The position numbers and the translations under genes are program-made. A model generated the notes under the pieces. It worked only from the letters and a program-made list of their open reading frames with translations, did no database searches and was not told the origin of the DNA. 64,000 nucleotides of DNA. Source: Myrica gale (lineage: Eukaryota > Streptophyta > Magnoliopsida > Fagales > Myricaceae). The stretch lies in the NCBI GenBank assembly GCA_963930655.1, contig OZ005604.1:1250001-1314000 (forward strand), written 5' to 3'. This document shows positions 35,001 through 49,100 of the stretch, one piece after another; position 1 is the stretch's first letter; every line of letters begins with the position of its first letter.

Positions 35001-36743
35001 GACGTGTAATAGATGCATTATTTGTTTTTTATAGGTTCCTATTGATGTTTTCAAAGGAATTACTGATGAAGATGCTGCCAAGGTCGTTGATGGTTTGGCT
35101 CTCACAGTGGCTGACAGGAAAGACTCAATTGAACAAGTGAAAAAACTATATGACCTGTTTTGCAAGTGTGACTGCACTCTTTTAGAAGTGAGCTTTTCCA
35201 TTGCATAAGTGCCACTAGTATTTGCATAGAGTTGTATTAATATTATTCCATTGGATATTCTAGTCTGAACTTTGAACCTTTGTTCTTCCGGACAGATCAA
35301 TCCAATTGCAGAGACTTCTGATAAGCAGTTGGTAGCTGCTGATGCTAAGTTGAACTTTGATGATAATGCTGCCTTTCGTCAGAAAGAGATTTTTACTCTC
35401 CGTGATCCAACTCAGGAGGATCCTCGAGAGGTTTCTATTCTTTTGTTGTTATCTTTTTGTGATTTGAAGGCCAACAATCCAGGGTGATTTTGAGAAGATA
35501 ACTATCAATGTCATTCTGATTTTTGATCTGAGAAGGCAGAATTTGTAGCTTATGGAATGTACTAATAGAACCCCACTTGAAACAGGGGCATGCATTATGT
35601 CATGTGCATTGAGTTAGACTACACAGCAGCAATGTTATTGTTTAATTGTCTCTTTTGTTGTGCTTTACTTTATACAGGTGGCTGCTGCTGAAGCAGATTT
35701 AAATTACATTGGCTTGGATGGAGAGATCGGATGCATGGTGAATGGTGCTGGATTGGCCATGGCTACAATGGATATAATTAAATTGCGTGGGGGAACTCCT
35801 GCCAATTTTCTAGACGTAGGTGGAAATGCTTCTGAAAGCCAGGTAATGACAACTTCTAGGACTTATATTCTTAGTTGTCTTTTACTGCTTATGAGCCATT
35901 AGGACTTGTTACTTTCCCTAGGAAATCAATTCTTAACTATCAGCTTTTTAATTGTTAGTTATATGAAACAGGTGGTTGAGGCATTCAAAATATTGACTTC
36001 TGATGAGAAGGTGAAAGCAATTTTAGTGAACATATTTGGAGGTATAATGAAATGTGATGTCATAGCAAGTGGAATTGTCAATGCTGCCAAAGAGGTTAGA
36101 TCTACGTCTAATCATCCAAAGTCCAGTTTGTAATGGTTATTACCTCTGGAAACTTGTTATCTTCTTATCATCAAGTTCTGTTTTGTGACCTGTTAAACTC
36201 ATTCTTTTGTGTGTTATCAAATTTCCCTCAATTTTTGTATCGTACATTAAGAAAAGCTTTCAATTGGAGAGATTTGCTACTTAGTGGAATTCAGAAGTAG
36301 TCTTTCTTTTTCAATGAAAACTAAATGGAAAAATGAGAGGAAGCAGAAGTGTTTTTTCTTGCTTTACTACCAGAAGATATTGAGTTTGTTGCTTTTCTTT
36401 TGTCTTGGCTGAGTTTGAATCGATTTATTACCTCAGAGCCATTTGTTGAAGTGTTAACTTCTTCTGGATCTTTTGTTGAAGGTTTCCCTGAAAGTACCAG
36501 TGGTTGTTCGTCTTGAAGGCACCAACGTGGACCACGGAAAGAGAATTCTGAAGGTAAAACTTGAACTTGCAAATCTTTGAAGGAAAAATTTATCATGTAA
36601 AGATTTAACATTTAATAAATTGGAAATAAATGTCTGGTTATTAAAATTGATCACTGATGGATCTGCAGGAAAGTGGTATGGCATTGATAACAGCAGATGA
36701 CCTTGATGATGCTGCTGTGAAAGCAGTCAAAGCATACAAATGA
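32037..36743 (+). CDS. Succinyl-CoA ligase [ADP-forming] subunit beta, mitochondrial
   Basis: Twelve exons: 32037-32138, 32604-32714, 32971-33082, 34232-34296, 34575-34652, 34852-34926, 35035-35187, 35296-35430, 35678-35842, 35972-36094, 36482-36553, 36669-36743. All phases agree and give 421 aa, the usual length. With the alpha subunit it makes ATP from succinyl-CoA, ADP and phosphate in the mitochondrial TCA cycle. Seen: a basic Ser/Arg-rich presequence ([20 protein letters not shown]), then [15 protein letters not shown] opening the ATP-grasp domain, [16 protein letters not shown] (nucleotide binding), [28 protein letters not shown] (metal-binding region), [55 protein letters not shown] and [19 protein letters not shown] in the CoA-ligase domain. 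No lesion found. Confidence 0.96.
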
Positions 36744-39700
36744 GAAATCCTTGGTTCTCCATATATGGCTTTTTCTCTTTCAGCACAATTCTTTTTGTAT
36801 TGAAAGCTGATTTCCTCTGCTTGTCTTTTGGCGGAAATACACATAGACGTAGTCCCAGTAAAATGGGGAGTGATGTCAGATCCTGATTGGATCAGGATCA
36901 GTTGTCAAAGTTTTCCCAATAAGGTTGGGTTTCCTCAAATTATAAGAGAACTTCTCTGTTGATGCTCTATTTTATTTTACCTCTTTTTTTTATCCCATTT
37001 ATTCTTTACTTAATTATTATTTGGTTTTCTTAGCTTTTCCTCATTGTTTCTAGGTTGGATATGTTTTGTAGTTGTTTTGGCTTCATGATCCTTTTTGGTG
37101 CGTGTTGGCGAGCATGTGAATACGAGAGATCTACAGGATCAAGCTTTTATACGGGTAGTATAATATAGCAGCTCATCATTTGTAGAATGCTAAGAAATTT
37201 GTGCCCGTGCGGGTCTCTCACTATAACCAGAGTTGAGTTTCATGTAAAAATTTAGGGAGACTTGCCCTATTTATACAAAAATGGCGTTATAGAAGTTATT
37301 CACCTCTACATCATATTCATGCTGATAATGTCTTTCAATTATCTATTTGATAAGCTTTTCATTATAGGATTGACACCTACGAACAATGTGCTTCGATGCC
37401 AAATAGATAATTGGAAACGCTATGAGACTTGCCCTATTTATACAAATGGATGGAAAACGTTTTCTGCTCAGACTTGGCCTATGGTAAAAATAATTTACTT
37501 GGACTGGCATTTTGTGTAATTCCCTTTGGCCGATGAAAGAGTGCTTGCTTGTGCTCCATTTCTATCTCCTGCTTTCTTTCTTGTCTTGAATTCGTCTAGT
37601 TTTTCTATATTTGTTCCTTGGTTTTGATATTCCAGTAAAAAACCATGGGAACAGAATTGGAAATTGGAGAGAAGAAGTGGGATTGAAGAGGATGGGGATA
37701 ATTTGTTATGGATTTCATTTCATATCCCATAATCTATTATTTATACGACCGTATTTGCAGACCATCCTGGTAATGGTTCAATGAAATATGAGGTAATGGT
37801 TATCATCCAAGAATGTTCCCCTTTTTCAAGGACTGCAATCCTCTTGGAGATGCAATAAGAGCAATAGACTGGATGGTGATCATGGGATTGACCCCAAATG
37901 CAGTAGGCAGAACACTTCCTTCACACACATACAAGCCTTTTGCTTCCCAACTTTCCCCGTTCTCATCAACAGCACCTTCTTTATTTGTTCCCCACTTATC
38001 AGGAACGTAAGGCTTCTATCAATGATACTCTATAATTTGGGTGAAAAAGTGATTCTTGACCAATATCTTATTAATAATATTGTTGAATCGAAGAATTGAA
38101 TTGGCGGGGAGAATTTCCAACTTATGGTACGGGCGTGGCAGCCCTTTAAATGTTTTGGTTGCGAGCAGACCAAACCTATTAATAACCTGCACTTTCTTGT
38201 TGGTATTCTAAACAAAATTCTTAACCATAGAGTGGGCAAGCAATAATTGGTGCCAAAATGATGAGATTGCGTTTGCAGCGTTAGATCCTTTTTGCTTTTA
38301 CGTGCGCAGCATTTCTTATTGTATTCAGTGTCATGTATCGTAGATATAAAATAATATATTTATATGTAAATAGTCTATTATTTACTACCACATATCTTAT
38401 AACTCAACTTTGGCTGGACACTCGGGGGTATTCAGATACTGAATTTTAGGGACGATCTGAATGGTCACCAAACATGAGAATGCATGAAGGGCGGAGATTT
38501 GAGATAAGATGTTCCATTGTATAATATAAGAAACAATAACGGTCCATATAAGTGTCCAGACACTTGTACGTATTATTATCGCATGGTCAGTATATAGTTT
38601 GGGCTGAAAGTTTTATTTATTTGTTTGTTTGTATGAATTTAAAGTCTTGAGTCAATTAGTTAATTGGTATGTATACAAGATTTCTTTTCAGTACCCAAAA
38701 CTTTTTCTACCCTTTATTTTCTTTGGGTTTGGCAAATTTAGGCCGGAGGAGGAGGTCAAGGACAGACAATGTTACCCCGCTGTTCCTTGATGGGACTAAT
38801 ATGAACTGGAAACACCGTCTCCTCTTCTTTTACAGTCAATGCCAATTGCCAAACCAAACAGGACTAATTTGCAATGATGCGTCCAAGACTCTAGTCAAGG
38901 CAGGAGACTTGACTACTTAGCATTATGATAAATTACAGGCAGAAAGGAAGACCAAAATGAAAAGTTATAGTCTATGGAGACAAAGTAAAGTCATTAACTA
39001 TAATTCCATATTCTAGATTATCTGTGTAGACATAACATACATTGAATATTGTAAGGACCAGATTTGGATCACCTGCAGTTCTTTGTCCGTGGTGTAGGGT
39101 CCACATGCTGTATTTTATATCTATATGAAAACATCTCTCAACAGCCTATTAAACTAACCTCTATTAAATACATCATGGAAAGTTTATATCAGTATAAAAT
39201 GATGTATAATCCACATACTGTATTTATATCTAATCCATAAAAAGGTTAGTTTAATACCGATAAATCTTCCTTTGTTTATATTGTGGAGTTTCAGTACCCA
39301 TTAAGTTCCCTTTTCAAAGTCTTTCCCCTACCTTAGTCAGTCAATTGCCAATGTCTTCCATTCTCTAGATGGGCACTTCTTTATGACAGTCAAGTTCGGC
39401 TTCTTGGCAAGTTTTGGAAGCCCTAGTAGGTCCTTTATGAAGATTGATGGCTAGACTTTTACGTTTTAATAAGGAAGATTTTAGGCAGACTCGTAGAAGG
39501 AGAAACAAAGCCATCTCATGTGGGGTGTGCTTTGTGTGGTCTACTGTATTGATTCCACCTCAAAAGGGGTAAATCACAAAAATATTGATAAACTCATAAA
39601 TTTGAAACAGGAAATGAAATATCTTATGAAGGAGTATAAGGGTGGGCAAGTAAAAAAGGGTAAATCTCATAAAAAGAGTCGTTTGCTTCAATTTATTTCT

Positions 39701-40469
39701 CATTTTTCAGTTTAGAGTTTGCTTTTTAGTCTCTCAAATAGCATGGTCAGAAATCCGAAATGCTCTATTTCAAAGCAAAAAGGGAGATATGAAAACTACA
39801 TGCACTGCAAAAGGGTTTATGAAGCATATGTTGCCAAAGTACCTCAGATGAAGGAAAAAAATGTGTTGCCAAAGTACCGGATGAAGGAAAGACATCAGGC
39901 AAAGAAAAAACACTGTAGATATTATACTTCTTACAATGAAACGTCTGAAAGCACTTGAAAGTGTTTGAAAAAGCTGTGAGGTTTTCCCCCTTCTGCACTG
40001 CTCAGACCTAAGAGAGTCTGGTTCATGACTTGACTCAGTTTTTCCTGTTCTTAATATCAGTCATCCGTTGAACTGTCAACGTAAAATTGGTAAAACGCTT
40101 TTGTATGCGCATTTAGAAGTAATGGAAAGAAGAGAACAAGGATATCATGACGGGATAGGAGTGCCAAGATCTGTCATCAGGAAATGGAGCTGGCATCTCA
40201 AATATAGAACCTGTCATTGGCATGAAGTTAGGAATGTAATCAGTTTCCCCATGGTTATGGTCACCATGAAAGCAATATGACAGTCTACAAACTTTTTAAG
40301 TAAACTTGATAGACCTTCTGTATCTTGACATCAGTGAATATCAAAGAATGAAGAAGCTTTTCTGGCCTATATTTAACAAAGTGCCTTTATCCGCTTATCT
40401 AACTAAAAAAAAGGAGGTCATAAAACAAGTGTACACAAAAGAGTAAAGCATCAATAATATAGATAGTAC
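36744..40469. other. Intergenic region, no supported gene
   Basis: After the 3' UTR of the ligase gene I find no exon set that makes sense. GACTTGCCCTATTTATACAAA occurs twice (about 37258 and 37426), and near 37335 and 37398 ATTATCTATTTG and its complement form a small inverted repeat. The final exon expected for the truncated phytochelatin synthase copy was looked for here and not found. Confidence 0.4.
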
Positions 40470-43400
40470 CTCGTCTTTAAGCAGAAGGGGAAGACTATCT
40501 GTTGATACAAGACTCTGAATTTCTGCCTGTAGTTTCTCTTCTTTGATGCTAGCCCATGTATATCGTGGCAGGGAGAATAAAAGTACTGTGAGGACATCAG
40601 GTGTAGATGGGTGCATTACCCTGCAACAACCTTGATCAAAGACACACAGAGTACTGGGATCAGTTTGACACAAAGGGACTAGCATATCATCTCCTTGTTC
40701 AGTACCATCGGCAATTACAGTCCCAGATACCACCGTCACAGGCTTGTCACCATTCACCTTCAAAAGCATCGTACTTGTTTTCTTGCAGCATACTCTACTG
40801 GCTTTCCCAGTCAAAAGCTCTGCTCCTTGGCAACAAACACGTGCAGCAATTTCAGGTAACCCATCTTTGTCGCCCGAAGATGTAATATCTTTACAAGATG
40901 AACTTTCTGAAGCCAGACATCTTGTCACGTGTCTGAATACCTCAGCCTCTTGTTCTTGTTTCAACATCTCTTCCTGAATCCAAAGCTTCAAAACTCAAGA
41001 TCAGAGATCTATTTATTGTTCATTATTTTGCTAGAAGAAGTCTAAAAAAAACAGCAGTATAGTTCACAAGGAAAAAGAACTACAATATAAACATGAACAA
41101 GGAATCCGGAGAACCTGTGGAAGACCTTGATTGTAAGTCTTCTTTTTTCCTCTTCACTTAACGTTAAACAGAAACTCCCATCCACTTGTCTCCGAACTTC
41201 AGCAACCCACTTGATGAATTCTCCCATATCAGCAGGGGGTGATTTGAGTATGATGGAGAGTACTGTTTGAACATCTTTGAGATCTGACTTCAAGAGGAGC
41301 GGAACATCTTCTGTTAAGTACTTTGCAACACTTCTCCAACTATCATGCCTACAACTGCACAGAATCCAGAGGCATTCCAATCCTGGTTCAAATCAGATTT
41401 GCAGAAAATAAACAATGCATGTGCAACCATGGGGGACACTATATATGTATAATTGAGAAACAGATAACTCCATCTTCATAGAATCAAAGTGACCAACGGT
41501 CTATCCTTATTTTCCCCATGTTAATTCAAAACATGACATTGCTATCCCAGATCAAACTTTTGGCCCAAGTTCAAATCAATAAATATGAAACGGAACAAAA
41601 TTACGACAATACATAAAATAAATGCAAATAAACAAACAGCATTAAATAACACCCTATACAAAGAAAATTTATAGGGCCTTTTCTCGCTTTGTCATCAAAC
41701 TTTCGAGTAACTTTTCCAACTGTCGCGTAATCTCCCAAGAGAGCCGCCCAGGAACTGGACAGCAAGAGGGAGCTATTTTCAGAATGTATACATTACATAA
41801 GAAGTATGTCAAATATTTTGCAAATTATAATTACCTTTCACCCAAAAAAATATATTCTGGAAGTAATCAAATTCTCCTAATCATTTGATTGTTTCTTCAT
41901 AATTCTTCAATAAGAATTGCATTTCATAGTATCTCATGTTCCTCTTCATTGCAGCCCTTTTACAAGTGAATTTGTCCTTTCATATGCCCTTTTGTCATCC
42001 AGTATGAACTTCCTTCTTAGATCATAGCTTCCATTAAGTCATGGATTGAATCTCATCAACAACCAGAACCAATACAAATTGCACCGCAATGAACATTGCC
42101 AAAGTCACCAAGTGAATGCTAACTCCTATGAAAGATATGACACTACCAAAAAAAGTGGATGTACGGCCTATTTCTATTTATCATGGGGCCTCAACTTTGA
42201 GGATTGATTGATTAAGATGGTAAACATAAGCTAACACAATAAGCAGGTTACATGAATAGAACAGGAAACAATACCCAAGCGTAAAGGACTAACGGTCCTG
42301 TTTGATGCCTTGAAATAATCATGTACTTGGATGTAAACAGCCAACAATAGCAGAATACAATTAAAACAACCAACAACCCAACATCGGAGTATCAAAATGG
42401 AACCAAGGCAGAATCTAAGATACCAAAATTGGAAAAATACTATTCTAATTGGCTTGCTCTGCAAACACAAATCTCCAACCAAATTTACAGCCACAGTCTT
42501 GAAGAAATTGAGAGAAAATAAGAATAGCTAAACATAAATCTGCAGGGCATATATCAGCAGTCTCCAATACTTATATCCCTATATGGGGATATAAGGAACT
42601 TCATTTCCTAAACATACATGCTTTCCTCCTTCATTTATGCTAATTACTTGAAATTGCTAAGCAAAGCTGAAGTGGCCATTGTGTGCAACTATACTAGTGA
42701 AGATATCTCACAATGTTAATATTTTGCAAATAAATATCTATTAAAATGCAAAATATATACAAGCAGTAGAAATAACTTACAGTGCATGGTGGAAAAAATA
42801 ATAGTGAAATGTACATAGTTTTTTGTTAACTGAAGAAAGAAATATAAAGATATTAAAGAAACAGACCAACAAATACTAGTGCCATTTAATTTCAAAAATC
42901 ACGGAGTGGAAACAGCTATTTAGTAACAAACTCTTTCGACCTCATACTTTGACATGGATTTTTTGAGATTAGGAAAGCATACCCCCTCCTTTGTCCTGTT
43001 GCTTTATCAACAGTATCCATAGCCTCCCAAAGAAGCGTGAGAGGGACCCAATGAGGAGGATATTTGAATCGAGCAACATCCAAAATGAGAACCATATCTC
43101 TGCCACCGTGATAGCCTCCAATAGGTGAAAAGTGACCAGTGCCAGTCTGTAGCGAGACAGAAGTGAATTTGATACTCTCTCAAGTTCTAATAAGCAGCTG
43201 TATAGCCAGAATAAGATATTGTGTTTTAAAAGCATAGAAAAATACAAGGGATCATCCAATGAACCAGAATACTGTAGCAAAGACAACACTAGAAAACTTA
43301 ACACTAAGAAGGCAGCACCACAAATTCATAGAGTAGCCCCAGTGAGTCCATAATCAGACTGTCTCACTTTTTCTTCTCTTTGGTTTGATGAACCCGCAAA

Positions 43401-44196
43401 GGTTCAGCACATAAAGCAAACACAAGCAACCAAAGCTAAAGATGAGGAGTATATTGGCAAGTTGTTACCTACTTCACTGCCTATTAGCTGAAAAGAGGAA
43501 TACAACATAACTAACCAACTTAAAAAAATAACAAAAGATTTTTCAGAGGCACAGTTTAGGCAATTGCATTAGACCTGGGGTTTCGGAGTGAGGCTTTTTG
43601 AGGTGAATTGAATTAAAGATAAAAGCAAAGCTTATACTACTAGTTTTATTTAGCTGCAACTCCATAATGGTAATTTCACTTTGGAAAGCATTTTGCCCAA
43701 CAAGGTTATCAGGATTCTCCACTTTAGTACTATGCTCCACATACATCAGCAGACAGTAAGTTTGCATAATTTACTAAGGACCATTATCATCAAAATATAG
43801 CCACCAGTAATGCTTCTCAACTTTAAGTTGTGACAACCAACACACAGGCACAAACCATTTTCATGGATGGAGCAGAAAAGTATACCCAAGGATAAGGAAA
43901 GTAACATGAAAAAGAATAGCTGGTGATTAGATGGTGAAATGGATAAGCTCACCAGACCTGCCTAAAGACTGCTCTGTTGTATGATGTTATCACATGGAAA
44001 TCCTCTGAAGAAGTGCATGACATTATGTACTTGCGGAAGTCATCAATGGGGCTTTCACTGGTCCGAAAAGCTTTAACTTTAGCTCCATTGCAATGCGCCA
44101 AACATGCGACTTTCCCAAATGTGATGCCTTCGGCTTTAATTTTTTCCAAAGACTCGCAGCAATCAAGCATAGAGTCATCAAACCATCTCCAAGGGC
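40470..44196 (-). pseudogene. Truncated phytochelatin synthase copy lacking the catalytic-Cys exon
   Basis: Four exons match the complete gene next to it in order and size: 43958-44196 (239 nt, equal), 42983-43146 (164 nt, equal), 41126-about 41354 (SCRHDSW...[12 protein letters not shown]) and 40470-40973 (504 versus 510 nt). Present: the [20 protein letters not shown] and [15 protein letters not shown] motifs with the His162 and Asp180 equivalents, and the Cys-rich C-terminal part (VCCQGAE, VCCKKTS). Missing: exons 1 and 2 with the start and Cys56, exon 5, and the last exon. At the exon 6 acceptor the copy reads TGC|AGTTGT where the intact gene has TGCAG|AGCTGT, as if two bases were lost, which would break the frame. 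The reading frames left are open, so decay is moderate or recent. It cannot code for an active synthase as it stands. Confidence 0.85.
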
Positions 44197-46127
44197 CTGC
44201 AATGAAATCACAAGCTCACAAAACGAAGGACACTAGACACAGAGAAGCCATGCCCAAGCATCAATAATGCTCACAAGTTTCAAACTCTGAAATCGCTTTT
44301 GCAATTAAAGCACAATTTTTAAAAAGTAAAAGAAAAAAACAAATTTCAATTCGTTAAATACAATTACTCCCAATATGGCACTTCAATCTCCCCCTCTCTT
44401 GCTCTCCCTCAATAAATTGCCTAACAAACCATTTTCCTCCCTTGCATATTATTACACTTCTTATATGCTTCCCCTTCCTTCTATCTTAGATAAAAATGTA
44501 GACTTGATATAATCAAAAGCAGTAGAAAAATACTAGAATAAGAAGAAATTAAATTTGTTATTTCGTTATAATCAACTAAGATTCTGATGGAAAACGATTA
44601 CATATGAGAGAATGAAACCTATAACATATAGAGGCCCATTATCTATTTGGTTCGATACAATAATCTGCGTCCCACAGATAGAGAACATCAAGAAGACATT
44701 CTACTTATGAATAATGTAGTATAATAGTTCCAACATGTACCCAAACCCAACGCCGTCCTAATGTCAATAAAAACCTTAGGCGGCTTGAAAAGGCTTTGAT
44801 CCATTCTGGTTGTAACTCAAGCCTCATCAACACAAGCAAATCCATGACTTCAATCGCAAATTTTAAGGTCTAAAATATGTTGCTTCAATTGTAAACACCC
44901 TCTCGAAACTCCACGATTTGAGATAGTAATTATTGGAAAAAATACATAAGACAGGTAAGTCTGCAGGCTTATTCAAAAGTTAAGTGATGGGTTTGACGAG
45001 GCACTCGGCAGTACCAACGATGTTTACCGACGAGTAGTGCATATTAACCATTCACTTCTGTTTATCAGCTCCCTCAAATGAGAAATAAAAACCAAAAAGA
45101 AAACGCCTTCCGATAGGATTATTGCTTAAACGAAATAAAAATCCTTTCTCTATTTAAGCCATAACTTTTTAATAAAAACAAAAAACAAAAATTCCGGTTC
45201 CCAGTATGTGTCGGAACCGGAGATCCCGGTGGTATTCCCACCCCTAAAAATAATAAGAATAGTAAGAGAAGATAAATGGTGCAGGTTGAATAATCCATAC
45301 CCCTACAAAATCTCTTTACCATTATCAAAGGCGATTTCATAAAAGCATGTTTTGGATGTAATTATTTTGAGAATTATTTAGCTCATAAAAGCTTGCAGTG
45401 ATTCTCAGGATCCGGACTAGTTGCTGCTTGCGCATGGCCTGTCCTTATGACTGCAGGACCCTCGTACACAGTAGAACTTCTATATAAATAAATTATAGAG
45501 ATTAAACCAAAACAAAATCATGGATATATTTGTTGGGTAAAAATTGTAAGATTTTAGAGAAGTTATGTTGAATGGTGTTTTATAGGTATTTGTGTAAAAT
45601 AGAGAGATAAATGATTTGATATAATTATTTAATAAGAAAGTATTAGAGTTATGTGAAAAAACATAGAGAAAATTTATGTTGAATAAAAAAATAAAAAGTT
45701 GTTGGAGATTGTGTGAAATGTATTGATGTTTGTGTTTGAATTATTAAGATGTTCGGCGATAGTTTTGTGAATGTATTTGAATTCTGTAAAAAAAAAATTA
45801 AAAACAAACATAACCCAGGTTTCCCCAGCTAAACGATACGTTTAGTGACATTAGGACATTAGGGCTAGGTTGCATCTATAAAATCTAACTGAACCAAAAA
45901 CCCAATGAACTAAGGTTGCCCCCATCACTTCAGTTAGCATAAGACTTCATTCCATCTCAGAAAGCACTTTTAACCCCCGGGGAGACAACTGTTGGCTCTT
46001 AAACAAGACCTTTCTTCTGTTCCGAAGGAGAACTTTTGCATCTTCACATGAGATTTCGGATCTCCGGGAGAAAAATTGTTGCTTCTCACCAAATACCCTT
46101 GCTGGGAAACGAGGGAAACAGGGGACC
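44197..46127. other. Spacer between the two phytochelatin synthase copies
   Basis: This is where exons 1 and 2 of the downstream copy should be; I see neither. It contains a family A MITE (45522-45815) and the 3' UTR of the complete copy near 46000-46127. A short remnant of a GGTTCC...GGAACCGG-type repeat is at about 45196-45250. Confidence 0.5.
45522..45815. mobile_element. MITE, family A (copy, reverse orientation)
   Basis: GGATATATTTGTTGGGTAAA at the left, AAAAACAAACATAACCCA at the right; internal GTTATGTTGAATGGTGTTTT, AAATGATTTGATATAATTAT and TTGTTGGAGATTGTGTGAAA match the other three copies. It lies about 0.3 kb beyond the stop codon of the complete phytochelatin synthase gene. Confidence 0.7.
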
Positions 46128-49100
46128 CTACGAGAGAGGGGCGCCAAGATTTATATCTACCTTGTTCTCTTGGCATCTCTTGAGAAGGTATAGCTGGCGT
46201 CGTAAGTGCAAAACCTGCCATTCCAAAGATTCTTCGAGATAAGACATCTGCAAACCCAGAAAAGCAAAAAGTACAATGCAGTGTTGAATAGGCAGCAAAA
46301 AAGTTAACTAGGGTACTTGAACATCTGGGAAATCATGCATCCCTTTATCATGATTGCAGTATATCCAGGACTGATCTCTCTGGCATAATTTCTTTACTTG
46401 TATCCATAAATCCAGATCAGCTCTAAAAATGTAGTCCTAGAATGTCTCTCTGTCAAACTTCCACATCAAATATGATTCCTTGTACCAATAATTATCAAAC
46501 TCTTTTCATGTGCCAATTTTCTCCGAAGCTAAAATGCAAAGTTCCTTCAGTTCGAGTAAAATTTTCAGTTTTGTAAAACTGATGATGCATCAAGTAAATA
46601 TGAAAGATATGCTTCTAACTTTCAATAATCCGGAAAAAGAAAAAAGTAAAACTGGGAGACATAGATCTCAAGGCGCCAAAGACAGACAAGAGTGCAGCAG
46701 CCTTCAACAACAGATCTGTTGAACAACCACCACTACTAGATCAAAGTGCTAAACCGGAACAACAGAAGCGAGATCTTCTGAGAACAAAAATAGCATCAAT
46801 TAGTTACCTCTTCTTGAAGCAAGATGGGAAGGTTTTCTGTCAAAACAAGGCTGGATATTTCCTGCAAAAGCTTCTCACTTTTTATACCAGACCATGTTTC
46901 GTAAGGCAATGCCAGTAAAAGTGCCGTAAGAACATCATTGCTGGCCGGGTGCATCCCAATGTAATTGCTTGAGGTAGAGCAACAGCAACTCAGTTTTTTT
47001 TGGGATGAAGGAACCAGTACGTCAACCCCTTGCTCACTCTTTCCATTTACTACTGTCCCAGAAACTACTGTAATGGGCTCGTCTCCACTAGCCTTCGAGC
47101 AATTTATGCATGTTTCCCGACAGCAATACTCATCTGAGAAACAAGATCTCCCAGCCAAAATTTCAGCCCCTTGGCAACATATGCTTGCAGCAATGTCAGG
47201 AAAATTGTCTTTAGGACTCAGAGCCAGTTCGTGTCTGCAGCATGAACTTGCTGAAGATAAAAATGCAGCCACGTGTTTAAAAAGGCCAGTCTCCTGCACT
47301 TGTTTCAATACCTCTTCCTGCAATAATAAATTAGGGTTTAAAATTTTCGGAGCAAAGAAAATAAACTGCAAAACCAATATGTAATCATCAGAGGAAAAAA
47401 GAGAAATGTGAAATAGACGTGCAGCTTCTAAAATACCTTAACAGCAACCCTTGCTTTCTCCTCTGGGCTTAAACTTTGATCACCATCCTCTCGTCTCCGA
47501 ACCTCTGCAACCCACTTGATAAACTCCGCAAAATTTGATGGAAGTGATGAGAAAATAACAGAGAGTACTTTTTGAACATCTTGCAGATCCGCCGACTTCA
47601 AGAGAAGGGGAACATCATCCATTAGGTACTTTGCAATGCCAACCCAACTCTCGTTTTTACAGCTCTGCAAGTTCACAATGAAATTTGCATCAGCATAAGC
47701 AACCTAAGATTTCACACAAATCCCAAACCCTCAAATAAACTATTATACAGGTAAATTCCACATATCTATATAGCTCTCTCTCTCTCTCTCTAACTAGATC
47801 TAGGTCTACTGTACATATACAACAACTGACAATCAGGTGGATGTGTCAGAAAAAACCCATTCAAGCACAAAAGCAACCTCCAACACAAGCATACCCAAAC
47901 GAATAGGTAAGTTACAATAAGATTCATATTCGAACAAACTTCACTCAATTCCCCATTTGTAGTTTAATGGCTTGTCCTAAATATCAACAACACAAAATGA
48001 GTTCATTGTAATTAACCTAAATGGGAAAAGAAATTTCACACACTTCTGTATTAGGCTTCACTGAAAAGATAACCTTTCTTCACAGATGCAGCTGCAATTT
48101 CATACAGAGTAGTCTCGTTTGTTACCCCCAGGAAAGAAGACTATGTCTATATATTAGTAGTTTATGGAACGATAACTGAAGATGATACCATTGTTGAAAC
48201 CACCATCACAATCATTAGAAAGCAATTGAACCGCCTCTCAAGGAGAGGACATGAAATCAAGTAAAAACATTTGACTTGCTTTGAAGACTATGCCAATCCG
48301 TTACTAGAAGTTGAGAAGAGAAATTGTTTAATAGTGCAGCTGAAAGGCTTATTCTTTTCTTTTTTCCTTTGTTCCTTAGAAGGGAAACAAAAAAGGTGAA
48401 CTCATTGGGAATGCCAACACAAAGTAAAACGACTAGCAGTTAAACCTCTATCCAGAGTTTTGTTTCATACCAGTGTATAAAGCAGTCCCGGCTCTCTGTG
48501 AGGCCTAGATATAAGCATGAACCTGATAGAAGAATTAAATTGAGTAACAGATACATCATTGACATAAAATTCATTTTTAGATCTAACCACGACAATGGAA
48601 AAGAAAACAAATCAACGCAAATCATTTGATCTTCGTCAAGGATTTTTCTTTGATTCCTAGGTCATTGAACTCATAGGCAGATTAAACGAAGCAACACTTA
48701 TGTTTGTTGAAGCTATGTGGAAGAATTGACTGAGTATCGCCCCGAAGGACTTTTGGGCTTGGATTTCCATTACCTGTTGGGCTTGGATTTCCATTACCTG
48801 TGTCTGGGTGTTCTTGATTTTCTCACTTGCCTTAATAGGAATCCTCTTTCTCCTACAGTCCTACTACAATTCCTTCTGTTATTTGTTTGTTATCCAAAAG
48901 CAGATTAATTAAAATTATAATTGAAGGAGTATAGTGGTGGAAGAAAACGTCAAAATAACTAAGGCTGGCGTGGTAAACAAGACAGTCACACAGCTAATTG
49001 TATTGCCTTGCCTCATAACTACAAACATGGAAGCCATCAAATTGTTACCACTACTGCTTCAATCTCCGGACAAGATGAGAAAACTACCAACTATACATGG

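Noticed and set aside
44197..46127. Exons 1-2 for the second phytochelatin synthase copy
   Set aside because: Looked for sequence coding [11 protein letters not shown] or the MAVAGLYRR start on the minus strand and found none.
46965..47384. 139-codon plus-strand frame
   Set aside because: It is antisense to exon 7 of the phytochelatin synthase gene, whose minus-strand reading is clearly the coding one.
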